DNA from: a virus | Length of the DNA stretch: 37,038 bases | Reading direction: 5' to 3' (one strand) | IMG/VR virus record: IMGVR_UViG_3300027851_000073 | Span: 1 to 37,038 of that record | Shown here: one piece after another, positions 7,241 through 13,011 of the stretch | Layout of the letters: every line of letters starts with the position of its first letter | How positions within the stretch are numbered: position 1 is the first letter of the stretch | The notes under the pieces: model-generated | The model's database searches: none | Told to the model about the DNA's origin: nothing | What the model saw: the letters and a program-made list of their open reading frames with translations, nothing else | Program-made: the position numbers and the translations under genes

Positions 7241-7449
7241 AGCGCGCGTTGAGCGAGTGGGAGATCGTCAACAACGTCCTGGCCGATGCGTGCGTGGTCG
7301 CCGGATCGCAGCAGGCATGGGCGCACGAGAACGGCATCAGCCCGCAATTCGTGTGCGACGTGCTGCAAGGCCGGCGCGCGCCGACTGAGCGCCTGGCGCG
7401 AGCGCTGGGATACCGGCGCGTGGTTTCGTTCGAGAGGATCAGGACATGA
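7237..7449 (+). CDS. Small helix-turn-helix DNA-binding protein, 70 aa
   Basis: ATG 7237 overlaps the DUF1643 stop and follows GGAGGACAGGGG. The segment GSQQAWAHENGISPQFVCDVLQGRRAPTERLARALGYRRV (residues about 23-62) reads as a Cro/XRE-like helix-turn-helix, with QQAWAHENGIS as helix 2 and turn and PQFVCDVLQGR as the recognition helix. Such small proteins often act as Cro-like regulators or as antitoxin-like binders, but operon position gives no target. This is the best transcription-regulator candidate in the early operon. Confidence 0.75.
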   Translation: MKRALSEWEIVNNVLADACVVAGSQQAWAHENGISPQFVCDVLQGRRAPTERLARALGYRRVVSFERIRT

Positions 7450-7886
7450 GCAAAAAGGCCGCAAACGCCATCCAGGCCCTGCGCGCGCGCAACCCCGCTA
7501 CGTATCGCGAGGCGCGTTCTGCCTACTTCGCCGCCGACACCGCCTATCAGGTCGCGGGGCAGATGATCGCGCGCGAAGGTGCAAAGCACTACCGCGCCCT
7601 CGAAGCCGAGATGAACAAGGCGCTGGCGCCGCACCGTGTCGAGTGGAAGCGATACGGCGCGCCGAGCGAAAGCGAGTTCGGCGGGAGCGACGTGAACCAC
7701 GCAGACTGGTGCGCCAGCGCGCACTTGGCCGGCGAGGTTTGGCCTGAGCCGAAGGGTGGGCGCTACAACATGCAGATGCGCGCGCATATCCCGTTCAGCC
7801 TGTCGCCGCGCGATGGCGATGAATTTTGGCGCGCCGTGTGGCTGCTGAAAGCTGCGGCAGATGCGATGGCGGAGGGCGGGCTGTGA
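7446..7886 (+). CDS. Hypothetical phage protein, 146 aa
   Basis: ATGA overlap. N-terminal ~55 residues are helical and basic (KKAANAIQALRARNPATYRE), then a more mixed, Trp-containing part (NHADWCASAHLAGEVWPEP) and a C-terminal helix (DEFWRAVWLLKAAADAMAEG). No family, metal site or membrane segment recognised. The stop overlaps a GTG start. Confidence 0.65.
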   Translation: MSKKAANAIQALRARNPATYREARSAYFAADTAYQVAGQMIAREGAKHYRALEAEMNKALAPHRVEWKRYGAPSESEFGGSDVNHADWCASAHLAGEVWPEPKGGRYNMQMRAHIPFSLSPRDGDEFWRAVWLLKAAADAMAEGGL

Positions 7887-8110
7887 ACAACCGCACTATG
7901 CCGCCGCTGCCACGCGCCACCATGCAGCCAGAAACATTTTACGCGCGGTGCCCCGGATGCCTTCGTCCGCACCATTTGGACGGGTGCGACTGGGAAGAAC
8001 AGGACAACGGCTCATATGCCGCCGTTCCTGAGGCGCGGTTTCCTTTGTGCGAATACTGCGATCTTCAATTTGAAATCGCGCCGGTCTGGATCAAGGAGGT
8101 CACCCCATGA
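7883..8110 (+). CDS. Small zinc-ribbon-like protein, 75 aa
   Basis: GTG 7883 overlaps the upstream TGA; in-frame ATGs at 7898 and 7922 are alternative starts. Two Cys pairs, CPGC and CEYC (about residues 23-26 and 55-58), lie ~29 residues apart, a layout typical of a zinc ribbon. A ribosome binding site for the next gene (AAGGAGG) is at its 3' end (8094-8100). Function unknown; a nucleic-acid or protein-binding ribbon is inferred. Confidence 0.65.
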   Translation: MNNRTMPPLPRATMQPETFYARCPGCLRPHHLDGCDWEEQDNGSYAAVPEARFPLCEYCDLQFEIAPVWIKEVTP

Positions 8111-8337
8111 CCGACGATAACGCGCCGGGCTGGCGGCCCATCGAGAGCATGCCGAGTGGGACGGGCCCGTTCCTGCTGTGCGCGCAGGACGATCTAAACA
8201 CCTTCTACTTCGTCGCGCAGACCGGCGCGGCCGGCGATTTCATCCTCGAATGGGACGGTCACCCACTGACAGAGGCTGTGTTCGGCAAATTCGTCGGCTG
8301 GCGCCCCCTCCCCCCGCCGCCGTCGCAGGAGGGGTGA
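8107..8337 (+). CDS. DUF551-like phage protein, 76 aa
   Basis: ATGA overlap, strong ribosome binding site AAGGAGG. It opens with GWRPIESMPSGTGPFLLC and ends GWRPLPPPP, the W-x-P-I-E-x-x-P...W-x-P-L-P-x-P-P frame of DUF551 proteins, which are common in phage early operons and of unknown function. Stops directly before the next ATG. Confidence 0.78.
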   Translation: MTDDNAPGWRPIESMPSGTGPFLLCAQDDLNTFYFVAQTGAAGDFILEWDGHPLTEAVFGKFVGWRPLPPPPSQEG

Positions 8338-8745
8338 ATGGGTGAAGATCTGACCACGCGAGGCACGCCGCGGATCAGGGCCAAGAAGGTTCCAAGGCCC
8401 AAGGTCAGCGTCGATGGAATGATCGGCGCCGCCATCCGTTCTGCCATGGACCGGATGTTCAAGGCGGGAGGAAACCCGTCAGACATCATCCCAGTCATCG
8501 ACGTGCTGTTTGAGCGCGCGAATGGATGCTGCGAAGTGTCAGGCATCCCGTTCAGCGATGAATATGATGGCCCCGCGCGCCGTCGCCCCTGGGTGCCAAC
8601 AGTTGACCGTATCGACGCCAGCAAGGGCTATGAGCCCGACAATATCCGGCTGGTGTGCTGCGCGGTGAACATCGCTTTGAACGATTGGGGTGATGACGTG
8701 TTCAACCGGATGGTCGATGCTGCCTACAGGAAGCGCCATGGCTGA
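8338..8745 (+). CDS. HNH-like phage protein
   Basis: 135 aa, starting immediately after the previous stop and behind GCAGGAGGGGTGA. The C-terminal half has an HNH-like signature: CEVSGIPFSDEY, then RRPWVPTVDRIDASKGYEPD, NIRLVCCAVNIALNDWG. In this family the usual D-H pair of the HNH motif is replaced (DRID), and the N and second cluster are kept. It is therefore probably related to small phage HNH proteins found near integrase or recombination genes; catalytic activity is uncertain. The N-terminal ~60 residues are basic. Confidence 0.75.
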   Translation: MGEDLTTRGTPRIRAKKVPRPKVSVDGMIGAAIRSAMDRMFKAGGNPSDIIPVIDVLFERANGCCEVSGIPFSDEYDGPARRRPWVPTVDRIDASKGYEPDNIRLVCCAVNIALNDWGDDVFNRMVDAAYRKRHG

Positions 8746-9040
8746 GCCCGCCCGGCACTTCACCGTCGCGCGGCTGGCTGACCATTGGCAGGTTAGCCAA
8801 ACGCACGTCTACTCGCTGATCCAGTCCGGTCGGCTCGGGCATATCCGCATCGGCGCGGCAATCCGTATCCGCCAGCAGGACGTTGACGCTTTCGAGGCAC
8901 AGGCATGGCACGCCCCAAGCTCGACCGACCAAGCTTCCGTCTCGTCAGGCGTTCCGACCGCTATGCCATTGAGTATTGGTGGGAGGGGCGCGCGCACCGT
9001 GTTTCTACAGGCGCAACAGAAGAGCGCGAGGCGCGGGTAG
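8738..9040 (+). CDS. xis: Excisionase-like helix-turn-helix protein
   Basis: 100 aa from ATG 8738, overlapping the HNH-like gene end by 8 nt. FTVARLADHWQVSQTHVYSLIQSGRLGHIRIGAAIRIRQQDVDAFEA (residues about 8-54) is a MerR/excisionase-type winged helix: helix, turn, recognition helix, then a wing (HIRIGAAIRI). The C-terminal part is not conserved and overlaps the start of the integrase gene by 136 nt in another frame. Immediate position before the integrase supports a role as recombination directionality factor that binds attP arms and favours excision. It could also act as a small regulator of int. Confidence 0.75.
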   Translation: MAEPARHFTVARLADHWQVSQTHVYSLIQSGRLGHIRIGAAIRIRQQDVDAFEAQAWHAPSSTDQASVSSGVPTAMPLSIGGRGARTVFLQAQQKSARRG

Positions 9041-10017
9041 CACTTGCGGCATATCAGGCCGGCTGGGGGAAGGCGCCGCCGCCTGAATCGCCAAGCATCG
9101 GCGGCCTTCTAGAGGGATACGAACAGGACCGCCTGGGCAACGCCATGAGGCCTGTCCATGCGCCGGGCACGTTGAAGGCCTGTGTAGCGGCGTTGAATAG
9201 GCATCTAGGCGATTTGCCGCCCGACATGCTGACCAAGCAGCGTTGCCGGCTCTACGCCGCCGAGCGCCGCTCGGAGGGCTACGAGGTAGGCCCCAAGTCC
9301 GCAAGGCGCCGCAAGCCCGTCGCAGACGGAACTATCATCCGCGAGCTAGTCACGTTGCGCGCCGCCTTCAAATGGGCGGTAGATGAGAAATGGATATCGG
9401 CCGCACCATACGTAGAGGTTCCGTCCGCACCAGAGCCAAAGGACCGCTGGCTGACGCGCGCGGAGGCTGCAGCCCTATTGGGCGGGTGCGTCGATTTTCA
9501 CATCAAGGTTTTCGTCATGCTGGCCCTGCACACAGCAGCGCGGCGCGCGGCGATTCTTGGGCTCCAATGGGCCGATGTGGACCTAAACGCCGGCCGTCTT
9601 TCCTACGGAACAGGACGCGGCAACAAAGGCCGCGCTCGTCAAGTGCCGATCAACCCGGAGCTGATGACCTATTTGCAGCGCGCCCGCGAGTTGGCGCAGT
9701 CGGAGTGGGTGGTGGAATTTGCCGGCTCGCAGGTCGGCTCGGTGCGGACTGGCTTCATGGCAGCTTGCCGCAGATCAGGTCTGTCCGGAGTGACGCCCCA
9801 TACCCTGAGGCATACGGCCGCGACGTGGGCGGCACAGCAGCGGGTTCCGATGTGGGAGATAGCCGGCCTGCTCGGGCACAGCGATGTGCAGATGGTGGAG
9901 CAGGTCTATGGGCATCATTCGCCCGACCACCTGAGGGCTGCGGCTGGGGCCGTGGGCCGCGTATCCTCTCCAATCGGAGAGGTTTCGATCCGCGTCAAAA
10001 AGCAGAAAATCAAATAG
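8905..10017 (+). CDS. int: Tyrosine-family phage integrase
   Basis: 370 aa, ATG 8905. An N-terminal arm-binding/SAM-like part (about 1-175) precedes the catalytic domain. Catalytic residues in order: R213 in HTAARRAAILGLQW, K241 in GRGNKGRARQVPI, H299 and R302 in PHTLRHTAATWA, H325 in LLGHSDVQM and the nucleophile Y335 in EQVYGHHSPDHL. All six expected positions are present. The enzyme catalyses attP x attB recombination, here most likely at tRNA-Thr, since the gene ends only 5 nt before a tRNA-Thr 3' half. The 3' end of the gene contains one of two identical palindromes that flank the core (9965-9982). Confidence 0.95.
   Translation: MARPKLDRPSFRLVRRSDRYAIEYWWEGRAHRVSTGATEEREARVALAAYQAGWGKAPPPESPSIGGLLEGYEQDRLGNAMRPVHAPGTLKACVAALNRHLGDLPPDMLTKQRCRLYAAERRSEGYEVGPKSARRRKPVADGTIIRELVTLRAAFKWAVDEKWISAAPYVEVPSAPEPKDRWLTRAEAAALLGGCVDFHIKVFVMLALHTAARRAAILGLQWADVDLNAGRLSYGTGRGNKGRARQVPINPELMTYLQRARELAQSEWVVEFAGSQVGSVRTGFMAACRRSGLSGVTPHTLRHTAATWAAQQRVPMWEIAGLLGHSDVQMVEQVYGHHSPDHLRAAAGAVGRVSSPIGEVSIRVKKQKIK
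9965..9982. repeat. 18-bp palindrome, left copy (attP arm site candidate)
   Basis: CCTCTCCAATCGGAGAGG: 7-bp inverted repeat around AATC, identical to 10153-10170, and placed 41 nt left of the tRNA core. It lies inside the last codons of int. Confidence 0.7.
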
Positions 10018-10022
10018 AATCA

Positions 10023-10073
10023 TGGTGCTGTTGGAGAGGATTGAACTCTCGACCTCTCCCTTACCAAGGGAGT
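10023..10073 (-). other. attP core: 3' half of tRNA-Thr(GGU)
   Basis: Read on the minus strand: anticodon stem CTCCC/GGGAG with loop TTGGTAA (anticodon GGT, threonine) at 10056-10072, variable AGGTC, T arm GAGAG-TTCAATC-CTCTC, acceptor 3' strand CAACAGC, discriminator A and encoded CCA (10023-10025). Upstream (right of 10073) the sequence does not continue into a D arm, so it is not a whole tRNA. A phage carries such a fragment so that integration restores the host tRNA. Because the left side is int and the right side is phage lysis genes, I call it attP rather than attL or attR. Confidence 0.85.
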
Positions 10074-10152
10074 TTCCTGCCTCTCAGGCGTTGATTCGCC
10101 TATGTCAAGCCGCTCCGGGCAACGCGCATGTTCGCTTTTCTCCCCTCGGTTT

Positions 10153-10170
10153 CCTCTCCAATCGGAGAGG
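10153..10170. repeat. 18-bp palindrome, right copy (attP arm site candidate)
   Basis: Identical to 9965-9982. It continues as GGAGAGGATTGGA, sharing the 11-mer GGAGAGGATTG with the core T-arm (10033-10043). A third half-copy CCTCTCCAA is at 10199-10207. These are probable integrase arm-type or excisionase sites. Confidence 0.65.
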
Positions 10171-10217
10171 ATTGGACGCTAGAGCGCTCCCTAAACTTCC
10201 TCTCCAACACCCCAAAC

Positions 10218-10250
10218 GCAAAAACCCCCGCCGCTTCCGCGACGGGGGTT
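10218..10250 (-). terminator. Rho-independent terminator of the late operon
   Basis: AACCCCCG (10223-10230) pairs with CGGGGGTT (10243-10250), with an inner CGC/GCG stem around TTCC. On the minus strand the hairpin is followed by a run of five Ts (10224 to 10220). It lies beyond the last late gene and before attP, so it would end late transcription; the plus-strand side lacks a T run. Confidence 0.75.
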
Positions 10251-10319
10251 CTGCGAGCGCGTCGTTGCAGCCACTGGCGGGCCCATCGCAACGCTCTAAG
10301 AAAGGGAATCAGCCCATAC

Positions 10320-10355
10320 GACAATGGCCAGGCAAACCACTGCCTGGCCATTGTC
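10320..10355. repeat. Perfect 15-bp inverted repeat hairpin
   Basis: GACAATGGCCAGGCA (10320-10334) and TGCCTGGCCATTGTC (10341-10355) are exact complements around a 6-nt loop AACCAC. No T run on either side, so it is not a standard terminator. It could be a recombination-related site, an RNA-stabilising hairpin at the 3' end of the late transcript, or a protein binding site. The remaining DNA between 10018 and 10445 holds no gene that I can support. Confidence 0.7.
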
Positions 10356-10445
10356 ACCCCGTCCTGGAGCGGACTGAGATACAGAGAGGTTTGCGCTAGA
10401 AGATGGCGGTCCCTTATACCACCCCACCGAATCGCCGGGCAACAG

Positions 10446-10514
10446 TTATCGCGCCAGCGCCACCGCGATGACCGCCACGCCCAGCGCGTAGAGCAGGGCG
10501 AGTTGGAGGGTCAT
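10446..10514 (-). CDS. Putative 22-aa membrane peptide
   Basis: ATG at 10514 overlaps the endolysin stop as ATGA; the product is MTLQLALLYALGVAVIAVAL plus AR, one complete hydrophobic helix with a positively charged end. It is the last possible gene of the late operon. The coupling and composition suggest a lysis-associated membrane peptide, but it is very short and might not be real. Confidence 0.4.
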   Translation of the reverse strand: MTLQLALLYALGVAVIAVALAR

Positions 10515-11089
10515 GAGAGCGCGACCGCTTCCACCTCGTTGACCCGGCGCTCCCATCCCCGGCCGAAGGTGCTGTAGCTGGTCAGGCGCCGCAGGAACTT
10601 CCGCCGCGCGTCGCAGAGATCGACCACGACCGCCTTGGCCCCGGCGCGCTTCACGCCCTCGATCGTCTTCGGCCCGACAACGCCATCCTGCGCGACGCCG
10701 AGGATGGATTGCAGATCTCGCACTGCCCTGCCCGGCCCGCTGTTCACCGCGTAGTCGAACACGGCCAGATCGACACCGGCCGGTAGCTGGTCGCCCTTCA
10801 CGGCGTTCCAGTAGCGGGCGCGGTAGATCTCCCCGGCCTCGCCCTTGGTCAGGTTGCGTACATCGCCCTTAGTCACGGGCTTCCCGCGCCAGTCGCGTAG
10901 GGTGGCCAGCGTGATGCCCATGTTGGTCGCGCCGCCGGGGTCCGCCGGGTGATCGACATAGCCGCCTTCGTGCTTGAGCAGCTCGGTCAGGCAGGTGTCG
11001 AAGCGGTCTGGCTTAGTGGCCGTGGCGCCCACAGCCGACGGAGCAGCCGCAGGCGTCCCGCGCCCGCGCAGCCAGGCGAAGATGTTCAT
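10511..11089 (-). CDS. Endolysin, glycoside hydrolase family 108
   Basis: 192 aa from ATG 11089; a longer in-frame ATG at 11140 adds a low-quality basic extension. Residues ~27-115 are the GH108 lysozyme domain, with catalytic E41 in LLKHEGGYVDHPADPGGATN and MGITLATLRDWRG, then YWNAVKGDQLPAGVD. The C-terminal part (about 115-190) has the PG_binding_3 pattern: VFDYAVNSGPGRAVRDLQ, GVAQDGVVGPKT. It cleaves peptidoglycan glycan strands after reaching the periplasm. The N-terminal MNIFAWLRGRG is not a clear signal peptide, so release probably depends on the holin candidates encoded upstream in the operon. Confidence 0.93.
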   Translation of the reverse strand: MNIFAWLRGRGTPAAAPSAVGATATKPDRFDTCLTELLKHEGGYVDHPADPGGATNMGITLATLRDWRGKPVTKGDVRNLTKGEAGEIYRARYWNAVKGDQLPAGVDLAVFDYAVNSGPGRAVRDLQSILGVAQDGVVGPKTIEGVKRAGAKAVVVDLCDARRKFLRRLTSYSTFGRGWERRVNEVEAVALS

Positions 11090-11093
11090 GGCG

Positions 11094-11288
11094 TCACCGC
11101 TCCGGCAGCGCCGCGCGGACAAAGCAGTCCTTCGCCTCAAGTAGCTTTCTCAGACCTGCGCTCTTCTCGGCGCAGTCCGGAGTATTGGTGTCGATATGCC
11201 TAGCCATATCGCCGAATGGCTTGCTGACCGCCTGCAAGAAGGCGGGGAGATGCTCATAGTCGAAGAAGCGCATGATGGGGTTGGCCAT
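11094..11288 (-). CDS. Small conserved phage protein, 64 aa
   Basis: ATG 11288 preceded by GGAG (minus strand, about 9 nt upstream); the ATG at 11309 would extend it without a ribosome binding site. Sequence pattern MRFFDYEHLPAFLQAVSKPF followed by SAGLRKLLEAKDCFVRAAL is widely conserved next to phage lysis genes. It is a short soluble two-helix protein; its function is not established. Sits between the endolysin and the spanins. Confidence 0.8.
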   Translation of the reverse strand: MANPIMRFFDYEHLPAFLQAVSKPFGDMARHIDTNTPDCAEKSAGLRKLLEAKDCFVRAALPER

Positions 11289-11313
11289 CGTCAATCTCCA
11301 ATTGTGCATGTGG

Positions 11314-11526
11314 TTAGCGGCAGATCGCCCGGTTGAACGCGCGATCAGCCGCCATCGCGTCCATCATCCCCGGCAGCACGGCACCGCGCGGTAGGGTCGC
11401 CAGCTCATCGGCCGCGCGAAGCTGGTAAAGCTCCGGAAACTCGCTCACGCGAGGGCAAGGTCTAGAAGCGACCGTCTCGCAACCGGCGATCAGCACCGTC
11501 ACGCTGAGCATCAGCAGCAGCCGCAT
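11314..11526 (-). CDS. Rz1-like outer-membrane spanin lipoprotein
   Basis: 70 aa from ATG 11526. A classic lipoprotein signal peptide: MRLLLMLSVTVLIAGC, with the lipobox LIAGC at residues 12-16 and cleavage before C16. The mature part is short (54 aa), with Pro and Arg early (SRPCPRV) and a helical end. It begins inside the upstream membrane gene in a different frame, the overlapping arrangement of Rz/Rz1 pairs. It would pair with the inner-membrane spanin across the periplasm to disrupt the outer membrane. A second mature cysteine (RPC) is a small oddity. Confidence 0.8.
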   Translation of the reverse strand: MRLLLMLSVTVLIAGCETVASRPCPRVSEFPELYQLRAADELATLPRGAVLPGMMDAMAADRAFNRAICR

Positions 11527-11686
11527 CCCCTGCCCTCCTAGCTGTCTGTTCGGATTGCGCGGCATCGGCCCGCGCGGCGTCCTGGCCGGCGTCTCGACCG
11601 CATGCGTAGAGGCCGGCGGCAATGACCAGCGCAGCCACCGCCACAGCGCCCCAGCGGGCTAGCGGGGTGGCAAAGAGCGCCATCAT
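11462..11686 (-). CDS. Rz-like inner-membrane spanin candidate
   Basis: 74 aa from ATG 11686 (ATGA overlap with the upstream holin gene; a second ATG at 11683). One transmembrane helix (about residues 10-29, RWGAVAVAALVIAAGLYACG) followed by an Ala/Asp/Arg-rich helical periplasmic segment with heptad character (DAARADAAQSEQTARRAGDA). The Rz1 start codon lies inside its 3' part. It is short for an i-spanin, so assignment rests on context and topology. Confidence 0.7.
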   Translation of the reverse strand: MMALFATPLARWGAVAVAALVIAAGLYACGRDAGQDAARADAAQSEQTARRAGDAAAADAQRDGADRRLRDGRF

Positions 11687-11865
11687 TTGCTTTCCGGCTT
11701 CAGCGCGCTCACAGCCCCGAGCCCGACGAGCGCGAGCCCGGTGAAGGCGTCGATCATCGTCCCTGCGTCCATGCCGTAGCGGACGCCGAAGATGACGATG
11801 ACGAGGCTTCTCATCGTGCCCGGCTCAGACAGCCGAGCACGCAGGTACGCGGCAATGCGTGCCAT
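11683..11865 (-). CDS. Holin-like small membrane protein, 60 aa
   Basis: ATG 11865. N-terminal basic part (MARIAAYLRARLSEPGTMRS), a hydrophobic helix (SLVIVIFGVRYGM) and a second one (DAFTGLALVGLGAVSALKPE). The two-helix topology and position next to the spanins and endolysin fit a phage holin, which forms lesions in the inner membrane at the time of lysis. The closing SALKPESK pattern recurs in small alphaproteobacterial phage holins as far as I recall. Confidence 0.7.
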   Translation of the reverse strand: MARIAAYLRARLSEPGTMRSLVIVIFGVRYGMDAGTMIDAFTGLALVGLGAVSALKPESK

Positions 11866-11964
11866 GATGATCTCCGTTGCGGGGTGGATTCGAGGGGTGG
11901 TAGAAAGGGGCGCTGCGGCGGCGTGGAGAGGCGCACGCTAATCAGCGGAGCGAGAGATCCTGCG

Positions 11965-12034
11965 TGGGGAATGGTGTAATGGCAGCACCCACCTGACGGC
12001 AGGAGAGGTCCACGTTCGAATCGTGGTTTCCCGC
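11965..12034 (+). tRNA. tRNA-like gene with defective anticodon arm (isotype not assignable)
   Basis: Acceptor 11965-11971 (TGGGGAA) pairs with 12027-12033 (TTTCCCG), two wobbles. D arm GTG/CAC (or GGTG/CACC) around a loop with TAATGGCAG. T arm is perfect: CCACG-TTCGAAT-CGTGG (12010-12026). The region between (11989-12009) allows only a stem CCT/AGG extended by C-G with an A.A mismatch, and a 6-nt loop GACGGC instead of 7. G11964 can pair with C12034 as a G-1:C73 pair, a tRNA-His hallmark, but no GTG anticodon is present. The 3' end is CACA, not CCA. Probably a decaying phage tRNA or a tRNA mimic. It is on the strand opposite to the lysis genes. Confidence 0.55.
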
Positions 12035-12102
12035 ACACTAAAACGAGGCGCCGTGTCCGCGCCTATCGCCCGCCGAGCCGGGAGTAACGCCCCGGCCCGC
12101 AG

Positions 12103-12333
12103 CTACTTAATCAGCCCCTTAGCCGCAGCCGCGATGCCGGCGAGAAACGACGCGATCGCGATCAGGCCGCCCAGCAGCAGCCGCGCGCCCTTCGCCTGAT
12201 CCAGGATCGAGGTCAGCTTCGTGATCTGCACATCGAGCCGCTCGATCGCCCGTTCCAGGTTTTCGATGCGCTCGGTCAAGTGCTTCACATCTCGCTCAAG
12301 GCCGCCAAACAGACGAGGATCGATCTCGCTCAT
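12103..12333 (-). CDS. XhlA-like coiled-coil membrane protein
   Basis: 76 aa. The N-terminal part is a heptad-rich coiled coil (DVKHLTERIENLERAIERLD, then VQITKLTSILDQAKG), followed by one transmembrane helix (about residues 50-70, ARLLLGGLIAIASFLAG). This is the architecture of XhlA / hemolysin-type holin accessory proteins in phage lysis regions. It would sit in the inner membrane with the coiled coil in the cytoplasm. The other holin candidate is at 11683-11865, so the phage may use two membrane proteins for lysis timing. Confidence 0.75.
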   Translation of the reverse strand: MSEIDPRLFGGLERDVKHLTERIENLERAIERLDVQITKLTSILDQAKGARLLLGGLIAIASFLAGIAAAAKGLIK

Positions 12334-12350
12334 CCATGCCCCCAGGATAC

Positions 12351-12387
12351 ATCACGCGCGCGTGTGCGCGCGCGAAATCAGCGTGAT
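12351..12387. repeat. Alternating CG/CA tract and flanking 7-bp inverted repeat
   Basis: 12353-12374 is a strict 22-nt pyrimidine-purine alternation, a candidate left-handed (Z) DNA tract. ATCACGC (12351-12357) is the exact complement of GCGTGAT (12381-12387). It separates the XhlA-like gene from the fragment upstream of it. Confidence 0.6.
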
Positions 12388-12388
12388 T

Positions 12389-12466
12389 TCAGGCCGGCTG
12401 GATCGCTTCGGCCGCACGGAACAGGTCGTCCATCTGCGCGTCAGTCAGGCCTAGCGCCTTGCCGAA
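12389..12466 (-). pseudogene. C-terminal gene fragment sharing the LTxxQxDxLF tail motif
   Basis: In this frame 25 codons are open before TGA 12389-12391, with no start codon except an internal ATG: FGKALGLTDAQMDDLFRAAE and a short end. An in-frame TGA lies just upstream (12470-12472). The tail GLTDAQMDDLF matches GLTAEQVDALF at the end of the fibre-assembly protein. It either is a decayed duplicate or is the true C-terminus of the membrane protein at 12451-13011 after a frameshift near 12466-12475. Confidence 0.5.
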
Positions 12467-13011
12467 GGATCAAACGATCCCGCCGCCAATGCCGCACCAA
12501 GCGCGGCACCGATGACGGCGCCGACGAAAACCTCGGCCCACTCGGTCGGGCCGGCCGCCAGCAGCCGCACACGCGGTAGGCCGCGCACGTCGCCGATCCA
12601 CCAGCACAGCGCGTAGATCGGCCCGAAGGCAACACCGGCAGCCGCCATCGGCCACCAGGTCCACCCGTTCACGATCGCGAGCACGATGGACGGCGCCATC
12701 ACCATCAGACCCCATCCGGCCATGGTGAGAGCCTCCATGAGGCGCGAGCCGCCCTTGCGGCCGATGTCCATGGCCTTGCCCCATCCAGCAACGCTCATGC
12801 CGAGAAACAGCGCTGCCGCCGCAGGCACGGCCAACCAGCCGAGCGCAGGTACCAGCGGCGCAGCGATCGCCACCGACGTCGCGATGCGCGCCTTCGTCGT
12901 TCCCGGCGGCAGGCGCAGCAGGGTTTCCCAGGCGCCGCCGCGCACGCGCCACCAGAATGCCCCCCACAGCGCATAACCCGCGGCGAGCACGATGCCGGCG
13001 GCGGTGCTCAC
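12451..13011 (-). CDS. Polytopic membrane protein, 186 aa
   Basis: GTG 13011 overlaps the stop of the truncated methylase gene (GTGA). About five hydrophobic segments: residues ~4-20, ~44-72, ~92-112, ~118-138 and ~164-180, with Gly/Ala/Trp-rich composition (GWTWWPMAAAGVAFGPIYAL) and basic cytoplasmic-type loops. No family recognised. Position between the fibre-assembly and lysis genes is typical for accessory membrane proteins. The end (FDPSARR) lies over the tail-motif fragment in a different frame, so the C-terminus may be altered by a frameshift. Confidence 0.7.
   Translation of the reverse strand: MSTAAGIVLAAGYALWGAFWWRVRGGAWETLLRLPPGTTKARIATSVAIAAPLVPALGWLAVPAAAALFLGMSVAGWGKAMDIGRKGGSRLMEALTMAGWGLMVMAPSIVLAIVNGWTWWPMAAAGVAFGPIYALCWWIGDVRGLPRVRLLAAGPTEWAEVFVGAVIGAALGAALAAGSFDPSARR

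Noticed and set aside
10023-10073. Functional tRNA-Thr gene
   Set aside because: The 5' half (acceptor 5' strand and D arm) is absent; only the part expected of an attachment core is present.
11811-12038. 75-aa minus-strand frame over the tRNA-like gene
   Set aside because: Its start (CGKPRFERG) is the usual antisense translation of a T arm.
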